From assembly GCF_030161635.1 (NCBI RefSeq), contig NZ_BSUO01000001.1, positions 2,585,199-2,649,198 of the forward strand: 64,000 nucleotides of DNA. Direction: 5' to 3'. The position numbers and the translations under genes were made by a program. Shown piece after piece: positions 37,401 through 47,108 of the stretch (positions within the stretch are counted from its first letter, which is position 1; the number at the start of each line of letters is the position of its first letter). The notes beneath the pieces are model-generated. The model was given only the letters and a program-made list of their open reading frames with translations. It was not told the DNA's origin and searched no databases. This DNA is from Mobilicoccus caccae. Its GTDB lineage: Bacteria > Actinomycetota > Actinomycetes > Actinomycetales > Dermatophilaceae.

Positions 37401-37455
37401 GGGGCCAGTCTGCCTGCGTCGATCCTCCCTCGTGCGAAGCGGGCAGGATGGGTCC

Positions 37456-37860
37456 ATGCAGACACAGCTCATCGACGTCCGGACCGGATCGCAGGAGGTC
37501 GTCCACGACCTCACCCGTGAGTGCGAACGCTTCGTCGCCGGCGCAGGAGATGGACTCCTGCACGTGTTCGTGCCGCATGCGACGGTGGGGATCGCCATCA
37601 TCGAGACGGGCGCCGGCAGCGACGATGACCTGCTGGCCGCCCTGGGCGACCTGCTGCCGGCGGACGACCGGTGGATCCACGCGCACGGCACACCGGGGCA
37701 CGGCCGTTCGCACGTGATGCCTGCGCTGATCCCCCCGTACGCGACCCTGCCGGTCGTCGACGGACGGCTCGAACTCGGCACGTGGCAGAGCGTGTGCCTG
37801 GTCGACCTCAACGTCGACAACCCGGACCGGAAGGTGCGGCTGTCGTTCCTGGCCGGTTGA
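37456..37860 (+). CDS. YjbQ/UPF0047 family protein
   Basis: A 134-residue single-domain protein of the YjbQ family (some members have weak thiamine-phosphate synthase activity; the true role is unsettled). HATVGIAIIETGA, HGTPGHGRSHVMPALI and LGTWQSVCLVDLN contain the conserved histidines and acids. ATG at 37456; the gene is alone on its strand, ending at a bidirectional terminator. Confidence 0.88.
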   Translation: MQTQLIDVRTGSQEVVHDLTRECERFVAGAGDGLLHVFVPHATVGIAIIETGAGSDDDLLAALGDLLPADDRWIHAHGTPGHGRSHVMPALIPPYATLPVVDGRLELGTWQSVCLVDLNVDNPDRKVRLSFLAG

Positions 37861-37954
37861 GGCCGGCCGTACCGCGACGCTCGAGAGGGTGTGCGCCCTG
37901 GCGTCGACGACCCGGAGCGCCAGAGTGCACGGCCGACCTGGTGCGGAGACGGCG

Positions 37955-37979
37955 AAGGCCCCGGCTGATCCGGGGCCTT
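37955..37979. terminator. Bidirectional terminator, yjbQ/tRNA-Tyr
   Basis: AAGGCCCCGG (37955-37964) and CCGGGGCCTT (37970-37979), 10-bp perfect stem with 5-base loop and a short U-side, between YjbQ and tRNA-Tyr. Confidence 0.82.
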
Positions 37980-37988
37980 CGCTCGTGG

Positions 37989-38069
37989 TGGCAGGTGAAG
38001 GATTCGAACCTTCGAAGCTTTCGCGACGGATTTACAGTCCGCTCCCATTGGCCGCTCGGGCAACCTGCC
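37989..38069 (-). tRNA. tRNA-Tyr (GTA)
   Basis: 81 bases, class II with a long variable arm. Acceptor GGCAGGT/ACCTGCC with A discriminator, anticodon loop CTGTAAA (GTA), T loop TTCGAAT. Confidence 0.96.
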
Positions 38070-38312
38070 GTGGTGCGCGTCCGAGGATAGCAACATCGAC
38101 CCTGGCGGCGTCCAATCCGCCCGTCTGTCCGCTGATGCTCCTGATATCGGTCGGTCCGATCACGATCCTCCGGCTGTGCTCCCCCGATCGGAGGAGCACA
38201 GCCTCATGTCGGGGAGCAGGCCAGGGTCGGGGGCGGACCGGAAGCACGCGGGCCACGTCGCGCAGGCAGAATGGGCAGCCACATCCCGTCCGCCGACATC
38301 AGGAGGAAGAGC

Positions 38313-38807
38313 ATGGCCGACAGCTCGTTCGACATCGTCAGCAAGGTCGACCACCAGGAGGTCGCCAACGCGGTCAACCAGGCCGCCAAGGAGATCTCGC
38401 AGCGGTACGACTTCAAGGGCGTCGACGCCGAGGTGGAGCTCTCCGGTGAGTCCATCGTCATGAAGGCCAACAGCGAGGAGCGGTGCCTCGCAGTGCTCGA
38501 CGTGCTGCAGACCAAGCTGGTCAAGCGCGGCGTCTCCCTCAAGTCACTCGACACCGGCGAGGGCACCCCCAAGGCGTCGGGCAAGATCTACCGCCTCGAC
38601 GCCGCCCTCAAGGACGGCATCAGCCAGGAGAACGCCAAGAAGGTCTCCAAGATGATCCGCGACGAGTTCGGCAAGACCGTCAAGCCCGTCATCCAGGGCG
38701 ACGAACTGCGCGTCAGCAGCAAGAACAAGGACGACCTACAGGCCGTCCAGCAGATGCTCAAGGGCGCCGACCTCGACGTCGCCCTGCAGTTCGTCAACTA
38801 CCGCTGA
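38313..38807 (+). CDS. YajQ family nucleotide-binding protein
   Basis: A 164-residue protein with two ferredoxin-like domains. [20 protein letters not shown] at the N-terminus and FVNYR at the C-terminus are family hallmarks. The ATG has an AGGAGGAAG ribosome site. YajQ proteins bind cyclic di-GMP or RNA in some bacteria; the role here is unknown. Confidence 0.95.
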   Translation: MADSSFDIVSKVDHQEVANAVNQAAKEISQRYDFKGVDAEVELSGESIVMKANSEERCLAVLDVLQTKLVKRGVSLKSLDTGEGTPKASGKIYRLDAALKDGISQENAKKVSKMIRDEFGKTVKPVIQGDELRVSSKNKDDLQAVQQMLKGADLDVALQFVNYR

Positions 38808-38831
38808 GCTGTCCCGACGAACCCGCGAACA

Positions 38832-38866
38832 CGGGCCCGCCCCTCCTCGAGGTCGGGGCGGGCCCG
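38832..38866. terminator. Bidirectional terminator, yajQ/amidase
   Basis: CGGGCCCGCCCC (38832-38843) with GGGGCGGGCCCG (38855-38866), 12-bp stem extendable by GAAC/GTTC, between convergent genes. Confidence 0.88.
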
Positions 38867-38888
38867 TTCGCTTCGTGGAGACGACCCG

Positions 38889-40280
38889 TCAGATGAGGTT
38901 CGGCATCTGCCCGGCATCGGGGTTGATCGACTCCCAGGCGGCACCCACGCGGAGCACCGTCGCCTCGTCGAACGGGCGGCCCAGGACCTGCAGTCCGATC
39001 GGCAGGCCCTGCCCGTCGAACCCACATGGCACCGACAGCGCCGGGAGGCCCGTGAGGTTGCCCGGCGCGCTGAGCCGCACGTAGGAGTCGATGATCGCCT
39101 CGGCCTCACCGTGGGTGAACTCCTTCTGGCCCACCTTGGCCGCCACGTTGGGCAGGGTCGGGGCGAGCACGGCGTCGAGCGGCCGCTCGAAGAGGTCCCG
39201 CCAACCGTTCTGGATCAGGGTGCGCACGCGCAGCGCCTTGATGTAGTCGGTCGCCAGCAGCATCTCCCCCGCCTCCAGCAGCAGACGCACGTCGGGTTCG
39301 AAGTCCTCGGCCTGCTCCCGGATACGGGTCTGGTGGTAGGCGCTCGCCTCCGACAGGAAGATCATGTACTCCGTCGGCATGTAGGCCTCGGGGACAGGGA
39401 CATCGACCTCCACGACTTCCGCCCCCGCCTCGGCCAGGCGGTCCGCGGCTGCCCGCACCGCCGCCTCGACGGCGGGGTCGACGTTGTCGAAGAAGTAGGT
39501 GCGCGGCAGCCCCAGGCGCATGCCGGCAACTCCCTCGCCCAGTGTGGCCGCGTAGTCGGCCGCCGGGACATCTCGGCTCCCCGGGTCGCTGCGGTCGTAA
39601 CCCGCCAGCGCCTGGAGCATGGCAGCCGCATCGGCAACGGTCCGGGCCATGGGGCCGACGTGATCGAGGGCCCAGCTCAGGGATGCGATCCCCCGCCGTG
39701 ACACGCGACCGTAGGTCGGCTTCAGGCCCACGACACCGTTGACGGAGGCCGGAATCCGGATCGAACCGCCGGTGTCGGTCCCGATCGCCAGGTGGCACAT
39801 GCCGGCTGCGAGCGCCGCGCCCGAACCACCGCTGGACCCACCGGGGATGTGGTCGAGGTTCCACGGGTTGCGGGTCGTGGGCGTGATGACCCCGAAGGCG
39901 AACTCGTGAGTGTGCGTCTTGCCCACCATCACCGCGCCGGCCTCGGCCAGCCGTTCGACCACAGCGGCATCGCAGGTCGGGACGTTGTCGGCCATGGTCC
40001 GCGAGCTGGAGGTCGTGCGGATTCCCGCCGTGTCGACCAGGTCCTTGACGCCGACCGTGACGCCGTGCAGAGGGCCTCGGTCGTGCCCCTGGGCGATCTC
40101 ATCGGCCGCTCGCTGCGCGGCCTCTCGCGCAAAGTCCTCGGTCACGGTGACGAACGCACCCACGCGGTCATCGACGGCCTCGATGCGCGCGAGGACCGAG
40201 TCGAGAAGTTCGACCGGGGACAACTCCCTGGCCCGGATCGCCGCGCCCGCCTGAAGAGCGGTCATCTCGTAGGGGTGCAT
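38889..40280 (-). CDS. Amidase, GatA/AtzE-like
   Basis: Amidase-signature enzyme of 463 residues from the ATG at 40280 (MHPYEMTALQAGAAIRAREL). The Ser-cisSer-Lys triad is Lys79 (GVTVGVKDL), Ser149 (PGGSSGGSG) and Ser173 (TDTGGSIRIPAS). It starts one base after the stop of a 66-residue protein that resembles a GatC/AtzG partner. Substrate unknown; with an AtzG-like partner a small amide such as a carboxyurea type is possible. No GatB is near, so tRNA amidation is unlikely. Confidence 0.92.
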   Translation of the reverse strand: MHPYEMTALQAGAAIRARELSPVELLDSVLARIEAVDDRVGAFVTVTEDFAREAAQRAADEIAQGHDRGPLHGVTVGVKDLVDTAGIRTTSSSRTMADNVPTCDAAVVERLAEAGAVMVGKTHTHEFAFGVITPTTRNPWNLDHIPGGSSGGSGAALAAGMCHLAIGTDTGGSIRIPASVNGVVGLKPTYGRVSRRGIASLSWALDHVGPMARTVADAAAMLQALAGYDRSDPGSRDVPAADYAATLGEGVAGMRLGLPRTYFFDNVDPAVEAAVRAAADRLAEAGAEVVEVDVPVPEAYMPTEYMIFLSEASAYHQTRIREQAEDFEPDVRLLLEAGEMLLATDYIKALRVRTLIQNGWRDLFERPLDAVLAPTLPNVAAKVGQKEFTHGEAEAIIDSYVRLSAPGNLTGLPALSVPCGFDGQGLPIGLQVLGRPFDEATVLRVGAAWESINPDAGQMPNLI

Positions 40281-40281
40281 G

Positions 40282-40482
40282 TCACTCCCACCTCGCATCG
40301 AAGGCGCTCGCCGGCGGGAGCTCGCCCAGCGGGATCCGGTCGAGGGAGTCCATCAGGCCGTTGGCCAGATCGACCATGGCGGCCACCTGTTCGGTGCGTT
40401 CCGGCGCCAACTCGAGCCTGGCGTTCGCGGTCAGAGCGGCAAAGGGTTCTGCGGTCAGCGGCGGGCGTGGGGAGAACGTCAT
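40282..40482 (-). CDS. AtzG/GatC-like small partner
   Basis: A 66-residue protein from the ATG at 40482 with an AGGAGG ribosome site. The helical middle (ANARLELAPERTEQVAAMVD) and the end ELPPASAFDARWE recall AtzG/DUF4089 and GatC proteins, which wrap around amidase subunits. It is coupled to the amidase (TGACATG junction). The similarity is short, so the call is tentative but well supported by context. Confidence 0.65.
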   Translation of the reverse strand: MTFSPRPPLTAEPFAALTANARLELAPERTEQVAAMVDLANGLMDSLDRIPLGELPPASAFDARWE

Positions 40483-40705
40483 GACAACCTCCTGGGGTCC
40501 GAATCCGTCCACCGTGGCATCGGTTCGGGAGTTCGGCCAGAGGTGGACGCCCCTCGGACGACCGAACCGGCCCGAAGACGCGGCGGACGGTTGGTCGCTC
40601 CCCGAATCCGCCCGGAGGGGGCCCGACCCCGCTCGGCGTCCAGGCTTGTGAGAAGACTCCCCACGCGAGTTCTCGCCCCGGAGACCCCGCCTCTAAAGTG
40701 TCCGG

Positions 40706-41607
40706 GTGTTCACCGCGCTGACCGACGTCATCCTCCCCGTCATCGTCGTCGCCGGCGTCGGGGTCGTGTTGGGGCGCAAGCTCCCCTGGAGATCGACACC
40801 CTCAGCAAGGTGGGCCTGTACGGCTTCACCCCTGCGCTGGCGTTCGACAGCATGATGAAGACGCAGATCAGCGCACAGGTCGGCACGCGGATCGTCATCG
40901 CCTATCTCGTGATGACGGTGCTGGCGGCCGCGATCTCCTGGCTCGTCACGCTGCGCTGGCCGGTGTCGACCCGCCGGTCGGTGACGGCCTGCACGATCAT
41001 CGGGAACAACGGCAACTTCGGGCTCCCCATCGCCCTCCTGGCGCTCGGCGACGCGGGCCTGGAGATGGCCGTCGTCATCTTCGTGCTGTCGCTGGTGGTC
41101 ATGTTCACCGTCGGCCCTCTGCTGTTCGGCTCCTCCGGCGGGATCGTCGGCGGGCTCACGACCGTCCTGCGCCTGCCGGTGACGTGGGCGTTGGTCGCGG
41201 CCGGGCTGTTGCGGGCCTTCGACCTCAGGCTGCCGGGCGGGCTCGAGAGCGGGATCGCGCTCCTGGGTCAGGCCGCGATCCCCCTGGTGCTCATCCAACT
41301 CGGCGTCCAGATGGGCACGAGCGGGAAGATCCACCGCACTCCCCCGGTGATCGCCGCGGTCGCGCTGCGCGCCGTCGTCGTCCCGGCGTTGGCCGTCGGC
41401 GCGGGCCTTCTCGTCGGACTCGACGGCCTCGGCCTGGCCAGCCTCATCCTCGCCGCCGCGATGCCGATCGCCGTCAACAACCTCATGCTCGCGCGCGAGT
41501 ACGGCGCCGACTCCGACACCGTCGCCAGCTCCGTCGTCGCCTCGACGTTCCTGTCGATCCCGATCCTCGTGGTCCTCATCTCCCTGCTCCCGTCGATCAC
41601 CGGCTGA
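40706..41607 (+). CDS. AEC family transporter (frameshifted)
   Basis: Auxin-efflux-carrier-type permease, about 300 residues with ten helices. The GTG at 40706 begins (M)FTALTDVILPVIVVAGVGVV. The frame breaks in CCCC near 40785, where KLPLEIDTLSKVGLYGFTPA should read through; one missing base gives 301 codons. CTIIGNNGNFGLPIALLALG is the conserved central region and FDLRLPGGLESG marks the second half. Malate or malonate-type carriers exist in the family; the substrate here is unknown. Confidence 0.88.
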
Positions 41608-41736
41608 CGCCCGCACGCACGGGGTCCTCGGCTGCCGAGTGCTACGTGATGCCGTTCGCCGCGTGAGGTGTCGCGCCCGGCGAATGCCACACGCCCGCCC
41701 CTGCTCTCAGGCCCGTCCGGCTGCTAGACACCTGAC

Positions 41737-43479
41737 ATGACGACGACTGCGCACGAGAGCTACAAGGCGGCGAGGGACTTCCTCCTGGAGCACCGCGAGG
41801 ACTACGAGGCCGCCTGTGCGGGGTTCGAATGGCCCCGGATCACGGGCCGGTTCAACTGGGCCATCGACTGGTTCGACGTCATCGCCCGCGGCAACGACAA
41901 GCCGGCGCTGTGGATCGTCGAGGAGGACGGCCGCGAGGACACGTACTCCTTCGACGACATGGCGGCCCGGTCGGACAAGCTCGCGCAGTGGTTCACCGAG
42001 AAGGGCATCGGCAAGGGCGACCCCGTGCTCGTCATGCTCGACAACCAGGTCGAGCTGTGGGACTCCATGCTCGCGATCATGAAGATCGGCGCCGTCATCG
42101 CCCCGACGACCACGGCCCTCGGCGCCGCCGACCTCAAGGAGCGCATCGCCCGCGCCGGCGCACGGGGGATCATCGCCAACGCCGACGAGGCCGGAAAGAT
42201 GTACTGGGCCACGGAGGACTCCGGTGACGGGTCGCCCGCCGTGATGCTGTTCAGCGTCGGTGACGCCGGCGAGAACTGGCACGACATCCGCCAGGCGCAG
42301 GAGCGCGACTCCGCGCCGGCGCTGGAGGCGCAGACCGACGCCGAGGACCCGCTGCTGCTGTACTTCACCTCGGGAACCACCAGCAAGCCCAAGCTCGTCA
42401 TGCACACGCAGGTCAGCTACCCCGTCGGGCACCTGGTGACGATGTACTGGATCGGGCAGCAGCCGGGCGACGTGCACCTGACCATCGCCTCACCGGGCTG
42501 GGCCAAGCACGCCTGGAGTTGCTTCTTCGCGCCGTGGATCGCGCAGGCGTGCATCTTCGAGTACAACTACGCGCGCTTCGACGCCGCCGCTCTGCTCGCG
42601 CAGATGGACCGCGCGGGCGTGACGACGTTCTGCGCGCCGCCGACGGTGTGGCGGATGCTCATCCAGGCCGACCTCGCCGGCAAGCGGGGCTCGCTGCGGG
42701 AGGTCATCGGCGCGGGCGAGCCGCTCAACCCGGAGGTCATCGAGCAGGTCCAGAAGCACTGGGACCTGACGATCCGTGACGGGTTCGGGCAGACCGAGAC
42801 GACGGTGCAGATCGGCAACACCCCTGGTCAGCCCGTCATCCCCGGCTCCATGGGACGTCCGTTGCCGGGCGTGCCGTCGGTACTGGTCGACCCGGTCACG
42901 GGCGAGCCGACCGAGACCGAGGGCGAGCTGTGCCTCGACCTCAGCAAGAAGCCCGTCAACCTCATGGCCGGCTACCAGGGCGATCCTGAGCGCGCGGCGG
43001 ACTCCATGGCCGGCGGGTACTACCACACGGGTGACATCGCGATGCGTGACGAGCGGGGGGCGATCACGTTCGTCGGCCGCACCGACGACGTGTTCAAGGC
43101 CAGCGACTACAAGGTGAGCCCGTTCGAGCTGGAGTCGGTGCTCATCGAACACCCCGCGGTGGCGGAGGCGGCCGTCGTGCCCGCGCCCGACGAGGTGCGT
43201 CTGGCCGTGCCGAAGGCCTACGTGGTGCTCGCCTCGGGGTGGGAGGCCGACGAAGACACGGCGTTCCAGATCCTCAAGCACTGCCGCGAGGGCCTGGCGC
43301 CGTTCCAACGCATCCGCCGCCTCGAGTTCGGCGAACTGCCCAAGACCATCTCGGGCAAGATCCGCCGCGTCGAACTCCGCCAGCGTGAGGAGCAACTCGC
43401 CGGCGGCGACGGCCGCCCCGAAGGCGAATACCGCGACAGCGACTTCGCCGAACTGAAGTCAGCAGGGGCAGACAAGTAA
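41737..43479 (+). CDS. Acyl-CoA synthetase, medium-chain/ACS-like
   Basis: Adenylate-forming ligase of 580 residues, frame intact. P-loop YFTSGTTSKPKLVMH, adenine motif DGFGQTETT, hinge region YYHTGDIAMRDE and VGRTDDVFKASDYKVSPFE, and catalytic Lys in LPKTISGKIRRVELR. The long N-terminus and FNWAIDWFDVIA resemble the acetyl/medium-chain (ACSM) branch. It activates an acid to its CoA thioester; the chain length is not readable. It is followed by the inverted repeat at 43487. Confidence 0.92.
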   Translation: MTTTAHESYKAARDFLLEHREDYEAACAGFEWPRITGRFNWAIDWFDVIARGNDKPALWIVEEDGREDTYSFDDMAARSDKLAQWFTEKGIGKGDPVLVMLDNQVELWDSMLAIMKIGAVIAPTTTALGAADLKERIARAGARGIIANADEAGKMYWATEDSGDGSPAVMLFSVGDAGENWHDIRQAQERDSAPALEAQTDAEDPLLLYFTSGTTSKPKLVMHTQVSYPVGHLVTMYWIGQQPGDVHLTIASPGWAKHAWSCFFAPWIAQACIFEYNYARFDAAALLAQMDRAGVTTFCAPPTVWRMLIQADLAGKRGSLREVIGAGEPLNPEVIEQVQKHWDLTIRDGFGQTETTVQIGNTPGQPVIPGSMGRPLPGVPSVLVDPVTGEPTETEGELCLDLSKKPVNLMAGYQGDPERAADSMAGGYYHTGDIAMRDERGAITFVGRTDDVFKASDYKVSPFELESVLIEHPAVAEAAVVPAPDEVRLAVPKAYVVLASGWEADEDTAFQILKHCREGLAPFQRIRRLEFGELPKTISGKIRRVELRQREEQLAGGDGRPEGEYRDSDFAELKSAGADK

Positions 43480-43486
43480 GACGCAC

Positions 43487-43806
43487 GCACGGGGGCTCCG
43501 CCCCGTGTTTCCCCCGGTACTGCATCGACGCGGCTTCGCCGCGGCGTTCCTTCTGTTCCGCCCGTTCAGGCTCGCTTCGCTCGCGAACGGACGTGCCTCG
43601 CTGGCGCGAGGCGACGGGCCCGCCTGCGCGCGAGCGCGATCGGTCGGCTCGGGCACGGGCACGGGCCGCCGAGCGTCAGCGAGGCCCGTCCGTTCGCCGA
43701 GCGGCAGCGAGGCTTGAACGGACGGAACGAAAGGTCGCCGCGGCGAAGCCGCGTCAACGCAGTTCCGGGGGCGCACGGGGCGAAGCCCCCGTGAGTGCGG
43801 AGCCCC
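43487..43806. repeat. Three-hairpin repeat, inverted pair
   Basis: Two modules face each other: 43487-43594 in reverse orientation and about 43687-43806 forward, giving a 320-base imperfect inverted repeat. The 90-base centre is itself palindromic (GCCTCGCTGGCG with CGTCAGCGAGGC). Each arm has the three hairpins described at 18641. The left end lies eight bases after the acyl-CoA synthetase stop; the right end abuts the MFS start at 43811. No gene is encoded, and the open frames on both strands are by-products of composition. Confidence 0.8.
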
Positions 43807-43810
43807 ATGC

Positions 43811-45131
43811 GTGGTGAACACTGGATCCGTGCGAGCGTTCATCGTCTGGGGTGTCGGGGTCCTCGTGTATGCCTCGGCGGTGTTCCAGCGGACGACGTTC
43901 GGGGTGGCGGGGGTCGATGCCGCTGAACGGTTCTCCACGTCTGCGGGGCTGGTGTCGACGTTCGTGGTCGTGCAGCTCGTCGTCTATGCCGGGCTTCAGG
44001 TGCCCGTCGGGGTGTTGCTCGACCGGTTCGGCACCCGTGCGCTGGTCTCGGTCGGTGCGGCCGTCATGGTCATGGGTCAGGTGGTGATGGCCTCGGCCGA
44101 CTCGGTGCCCGAGGGGTTGATCGCGCGGATCCTCGTCGGCTCCGGCGACGCGATGACGTTCGGCAGTGTGATCCGGCTGGTCCCCGCGTGGTTCGAGCCC
44201 AGACGGGTGCCGATCATCACCCAGGCCACCGGCCTGCTGGGCCAGAGCGGGCAGATCGCCTCCGCCCTCCCCTTCGCCTTCGCTCTGCACACCGTGGGCT
44301 GGTCCGGCACCTTCACCGGCGCGGCGATCGTGGCCGGGGTGATCGGGGTGATCGGGTTCCTCGTCATCCGCAACGGCCCCCGGGTACCTCCCCGGTCGAC
44401 GCCGGCATCGCCCCCGGCCGGTTCGTCGAACTCGTCAAGGAGACCTGGAGCACCCCCGGCACCCGCCTCGGCATCTGGACGCACTACGTGTCGTGCTTCG
44501 CGCCCGTCACGTTCGCGATGATGTGGGGCGTGCCCTTCCTCGTCACCGGCGAGGGACGGACGCCCGCCGAGGCCAGCGGCCTGCTGACCCTCCACGTCAT
44601 CGCCTCCCTGCCCTGCGCCCCGCTGATCGGCAGCCTGACCCAGCGATTCCCGTACAGGCGGAGCAATCTCGTGTTCGCGGTCGTCACCGTCACGACCCTG
44701 CCGTGGTTGCTCGTCCTCCTGTGGCCGGGCCCCGCCCCTTGTGGGCGCTGGCCGTGCTGGCCCTCGGGCTGGCCATCGGCGGCCCCGGGTCGTCCATCGG
44801 CTTCGACTTCGCCCGCACGTTCAACCCGGCCTATCGCCTGGGCACCGCCAACGGCCTCGTCATCATGGGCGGATTCGGGGGTGCGTTGCTCGCGATCATG
44901 CTGATCGGGATCGTCGTCGACGTCGCCCAAGGGGTGTTCGGGGCCTCGCCGTTCATGGCGTTCCGTCTCGCGATGGCGGTGCAGGTGCCGATGATCGCCC
45001 TCGGCGTCTGGGGTGTGCTGTCCACCCGGCGCGCCACGCGGGCCACTCTGCACGACGAGGGAGTCCACCTCGACCCGTTGCACACCGCACTCCGCCGCAA
45101 GATCCGCAGCCGTCGTCGGGAGAACCCATGA
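43811..45131 (+). CDS. MFS transporter (two frameshifts)
   Basis: Major facilitator protein of about 440 residues with 12 helices. The upstream repeat runs right up to the GTG at 43811; the GTG at 43829 (VRAFIVWGVGVLVYASAVFQ) may be the true start. RTTFGVAGVDAAERF and PVGVLLDRFGTRALVSVG resemble MFS proteins of the nitrate or oxalate:formate type. The frame breaks in CCCCC near 44385 and again near 44735 (GGGCCCCGCCCC). Adding two bases makes 441 codons. Its end overlaps the MOSC gene (ATGA). Confidence 0.85.
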
Positions 45132-45805
45132 AGATCACGGTCGAGTCGGTCCTCACCGGGCGCGCGACCCCCCTGCCGGACGGGCGGGGAGACACCGGGA
45201 TCGCCAAGTCTCCCCGCGTCGGGCCGGTGGAGGTGACGCCGACCGGGCTCCGCGGCGACGAGCAGGGCGACCCCAAGCACCACGGCGGTCCGGAGAAGGC
45301 GATCCACCACTACGCCCGGGATCACTACGACACCTGGCGTCGGTGGGTCCCGGACGCCGCCGCGCTCGAGGCACCCGGAGCGTTCGGGGAGAACATCTCG
45401 ACCACGGGACTCACGGAGGGCGACGTCTGCATCGGTGACGTGCTCGGCCTCGGCACGGCCGTGCTGCAGGTCAGTCAAGGCCGCCAGCCGTGCTGGAAGC
45501 TGGACATCCGGCTCGGGCGCCGCGGCACGGCGCGCCACATGCAGGAACTGCGGTGCACCGGTTGGTACTACCGGGTGCTGGACCCCGGCACGATCGAGGC
45601 CGGGGACACCTTCGAACTCGTCGACCGACCCGAACCCTCCTGGCCGCTCGACCGGGTCCTGCGCGCGCTGTTCGACCGCACGACGGGACCGGCGGAGTGG
45701 GAGGCCGCCGTCGCCGTCCCGACGCTGTCGAGCAACTGGCGCGAGACGTTCGCCAAGCGACTGGCGCGCGGCTCGGTCGAGGACTGGAGCTCGCGGCTGA
45801 GGTGA
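45128..45805 (+). CDS. MOSC domain protein, YiiM-like
   Basis: A 225-residue protein with the MOSC fold. GDEQGDPKHHGGPEKAIHHY, GENISTTGLTEGD and the conserved Cys in GRQPCWKLD match the YiiM branch (molybdenum cofactor-dependent reduction of N-hydroxylated bases in E. coli). Translationally coupled to the MFS transporter by ATGA. Involvement with Moco is inferred from the family. Confidence 0.9.
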   Translation: MKITVESVLTGRATPLPDGRGDTGIAKSPRVGPVEVTPTGLRGDEQGDPKHHGGPEKAIHHYARDHYDTWRRWVPDAAALEAPGAFGENISTTGLTEGDVCIGDVLGLGTAVLQVSQGRQPCWKLDIRLGRRGTARHMQELRCTGWYYRVLDPGTIEAGDTFELVDRPEPSWPLDRVLRALFDRTTGPAEWEAAVAVPTLSSNWRETFAKRLARGSVEDWSSRLR

Positions 45806-45866
45806 GATCCGGACGCTGGTCCACCTGGCCCTGACAACCCCGGCTCGCAGAATTAGTCTCGGTGGC

Positions 45867-47000
45867 ATGAAGCTCCCCCACGACGACATCGATCCCGACG
45901 GCCTGCTCGAGTACTCCGTGGTGTTCACCGACCGCGCGCTCAACCACATGTCGCGCCGGTTCATCGGTGTGATGCAGGAGATGGACGACACCCTCAAGAC
46001 CACGTACTCCGCCGACACGGTGGCGCTGGTGCCCGGCGGCGGTACGTACGCGATGGAGGCGCTGGCGCGCCAACTCGCCACCGGACGGCGCTGCCTCGTC
46101 GTCCGCAACGGATTCTTCTCCTACCGCTGGTCGCAGATCTTCGAGACGGGGCGCATCACCGACGACGTCACCGTCTGCAAGGCGCGTCCGGCGAGCGGTG
46201 AGCCGCAGGCGCCGTGGTCACCCGTGCCGATCGAGGAGCTCACGGCGACGATCCGAGAGCAGCGCCCCGAACTCGTGTTCGCGGCGCACGTCGAGACGGC
46301 CTCCGGCATGATCCTGCCGGACGACTACCTGCGGGCCGTGGCCGACGCCACCCACGAGGCCGGGGGCATGTTCGTCCTCGACTGCATCGCCTCGGGAGCC
46401 ATCTGGGTCGACATGCGCGAGCTCGGGATCGACCTGCTGGTCAGCGCGCCGCAGAAGGGCTGGAGCGGAACTCCGTGCGCCGGCTTCGTCATGCTGGGCG
46501 AACGCGCCCGTCAGGCCGTCGTCGACGCCACCACGACGAGCTTCGCGCTCGACCTGCGCAAGTGGCTGGACATCACCGAGGGCTACGCCCAGGGCAAGGC
46601 CGCATACCACGCGACGATGCCCACCGACGCGCTCGCCGGCGTCGCCGCGGCGATGCGGGAGACCCGCGAGCGCGGGCTGCCCGAGATGCGCGCCGCCCAG
46701 ACCGAGCTCGGCGGCAAGGTGCGCGCCCTGCTGGACGAGTACCGGTTCCCGTCGGTGGCCGCGCCCGAATTCGCCTCCCCCAGTGTGGTCGTCGCCTATA
46801 CCGACGATCCCGAGGTCAAGAGCGGCGCGGCGTTCGCCCGGCACGGCATGCAGGCCGCGGCCGGCGTGCCCCTCATGTGCGACGAACCCGAGGGCTTCTC
46901 CACGTTCCGCCTCGGGCTCTTCGGCCTCGACAAGCTCGGCGACACCGAGGGCACCGTCTCGCGTCTGGCCGCCGTGCTCGACCGCATCAGAGACGAGTGA
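45867..47000 (+). CDS. Class V PLP-dependent aminotransferase
   Basis: Fold-type I PLP enzyme of 377 residues. Lys197 in SAPQKGWSG is the Schiff-base lysine; Asp172 (FVLDCIASGA) holds the pyridine nitrogen; LVPGGGTYAMEAL and HVETASGMI are phosphate and substrate regions, as in serine- or alanine-glyoxylate aminotransferases. It stands before asparaginase and glycerate kinase, suggesting amino acid or glyoxylate turnover. Confidence 0.9.
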   Translation: MKLPHDDIDPDGLLEYSVVFTDRALNHMSRRFIGVMQEMDDTLKTTYSADTVALVPGGGTYAMEALARQLATGRRCLVVRNGFFSYRWSQIFETGRITDDVTVCKARPASGEPQAPWSPVPIEELTATIREQRPELVFAAHVETASGMILPDDYLRAVADATHEAGGMFVLDCIASGAIWVDMRELGIDLLVSAPQKGWSGTPCAGFVMLGERARQAVVDATTTSFALDLRKWLDITEGYAQGKAAYHATMPTDALAGVAAAMRETRERGLPEMRAAQTELGGKVRALLDEYRFPSVAAPEFASPSVVVAYTDDPEVKSGAAFARHGMQAAAGVPLMCDEPEGFSTFRLGLFGLDKLGDTEGTVSRLAAVLDRIRDE

Positions 47001-47108
47001 CTCTTCCGCAGCGGTGACACCGACCGGACAATGCTGCGGAGAGGCGCACCGACCCGGGATCCGGCGGAGAGACGAACAGGGCGTCGGCTGTTCGGGCAGG
47101 ATGAACCC

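Noticed and set aside
43505..43806. Small proteins within the inverted repeat (both strands)
   Set aside because: The frames exist only because the repeat is free of stops; they repeat similar peptides at other copies and lack starts with ribosome sites.
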